This document shows, piece by piece, positions 6,603 through 6,759 of a stretch of 6,759 nt of DNA. The notes beneath the pieces were generated by a model. That model ran no database searches. It saw nothing but the letters and a program-made list of their open reading frames with translations, and was not told the DNA's origin. This DNA comes from Synergistaceae bacterium (lineage in GTDB: Bacteria > Synergistota > Synergistia > Synergistales > Synergistaceae), in assembly GCA_030539135.1 (NCBI GenBank), contig JAUNSQ010000084.1:1-6759 (forward strand), in the 5' to 3' direction. Both the position numbers and the translations under genes were made by a program. Each line of letters opens with the position of its first letter. Position 1 is the first letter of the stretch.

Positions 6603-6759
6603 ATGTTCAAAAAACCCTCGGGATACATGGTTGAAAACGAACCGGAACTGATAGTTGGGCTTGACTTAGGGACGAGCAAGATCACGGTCGTAGTCGCTGA
6701 AAGAGAGCTCGACGGCGACGGCGCTCAGATCATTGGAGTGGGACAGGCTCCCTCCAACG
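6603..6759 (+). CDS. ftsA: Cell division protein FtsA, N-terminal fragment cut by the window edge
   Basis: FtsA is an actin-like ATPase that tethers FtsZ to the membrane and recruits and activates later division proteins. Only 52 codons are present. After a polar leader of about 16 residues, IVGLDLGTSKITVVVAE (17-33) is the phosphate-1 loop of the actin/Hsp70 fold in its FtsA form. IIGVGQAPS (43-51) matches the next conserved FtsA strand and turn. Other actin-fold proteins such as PilM or MreB are less likely, because the DLGTSK and IGVGxAPS pair and the position after an ftsQ-type gene both fit FtsA; ftsZ would be expected next. It is separated from the upstream gene by 35 bases, the largest gap in the window, and has its own strong ribosome binding site, fitting a need for more FtsA than FtsQ. 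The C-terminal membrane helix and the FtsZ-binding part lie outside the window. Confidence 0.93.
   Translation, partial: MFKKPSGYMVENEPELIVGLDLGTSKITVVVAERELDGDGAQIIGVGQAPSN

Noticed and set aside
6598..6651. Short leader peptide frame beginning ATG 6598, just before ftsA
   Set aside because: It has 17 codons and overlaps the ftsA start. The spacing to GAGGTG is only 2 bases, so it is probably a by-product of the ATGAAATG sequence.
1..6759. Mobile elements, CRISPR arrays, tRNA/rRNA or a hidden defence system
   Set aside because: Nearly every base is explained by seven co-directional housekeeping genes. I saw no repeat array, terminal inverted repeats or RNA gene structure.

Overview
This window is a slice of a dcw (division and cell wall) cluster. 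All genes are on the + strand and packed end to end: murD (5' end cut off) - ftsW - murG - murC - murB - an ftsQ/divIB-position gene - ftsA (only the first 52 codons). The organism is a bacterium with a complete peptidoglycan and divisome pathway. GC is near 50 % by spot counts. Ile ATA and Arg AGA/AGG codons are common, start codons are mixed (ATG, GTG, GTG, TTG), and several proteins are cysteine-rich. The divergent Mur/FtsW sequences and the gene order resemble what I remember of the anaerobic, diderm Synergistota (Cloacibacillus/Synergistes-like). That assignment is an impression from the proteins, with no database search behind it.

Layout. Positions 1-1246 hold murD, the D-Glu-adding ligase, which is open at the left edge. 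Positions 1250-2377 hold ftsW, the SEDS septal glycan polymerase. Positions 2374-3480 hold murG, the lipid II synthase. Positions 3467-4909 hold murC, the L-Ala-adding ligase. Positions 4890-5783 hold murB, the UDP-MurNAc-forming reductase. Positions 5767-6567 hold a bitopic protein that is probably a divergent FtsQ/DivIB. After a 35-base gap, ftsA starts at 6603 and runs off the right edge. There is no gene-free stretch longer than 35 bases. I saw no RNA gene, mobile element, CRISPR array or convincing terminator.

How they work together. MurB and MurC make UDP-MurNAc and then UDP-MurNAc-L-Ala, and MurD adds D-Glu. MurE, MurF and MraY would be expected upstream of the window. MurG turns lipid I into lipid II, which FtsW polymerises at the septum. 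The FtsQ-like protein and FtsA belong to the division machine that places and activates FtsW. Four of the six junctions overlap (4, 14, 20 and 17 bases) and one is a 3-base gap, so the block is very probably one translationally coupled transcription unit.

Nothing here looks like an undescribed system. The points worth a second look are the poorly conserved FtsQ-position protein with a TTG start, cysteine at the usual catalytic-serine position of MurB, cysteine at a usually basic position of FtsW, and an AT-rich murG tail with a perfect -10-like hexamer ahead of murC.
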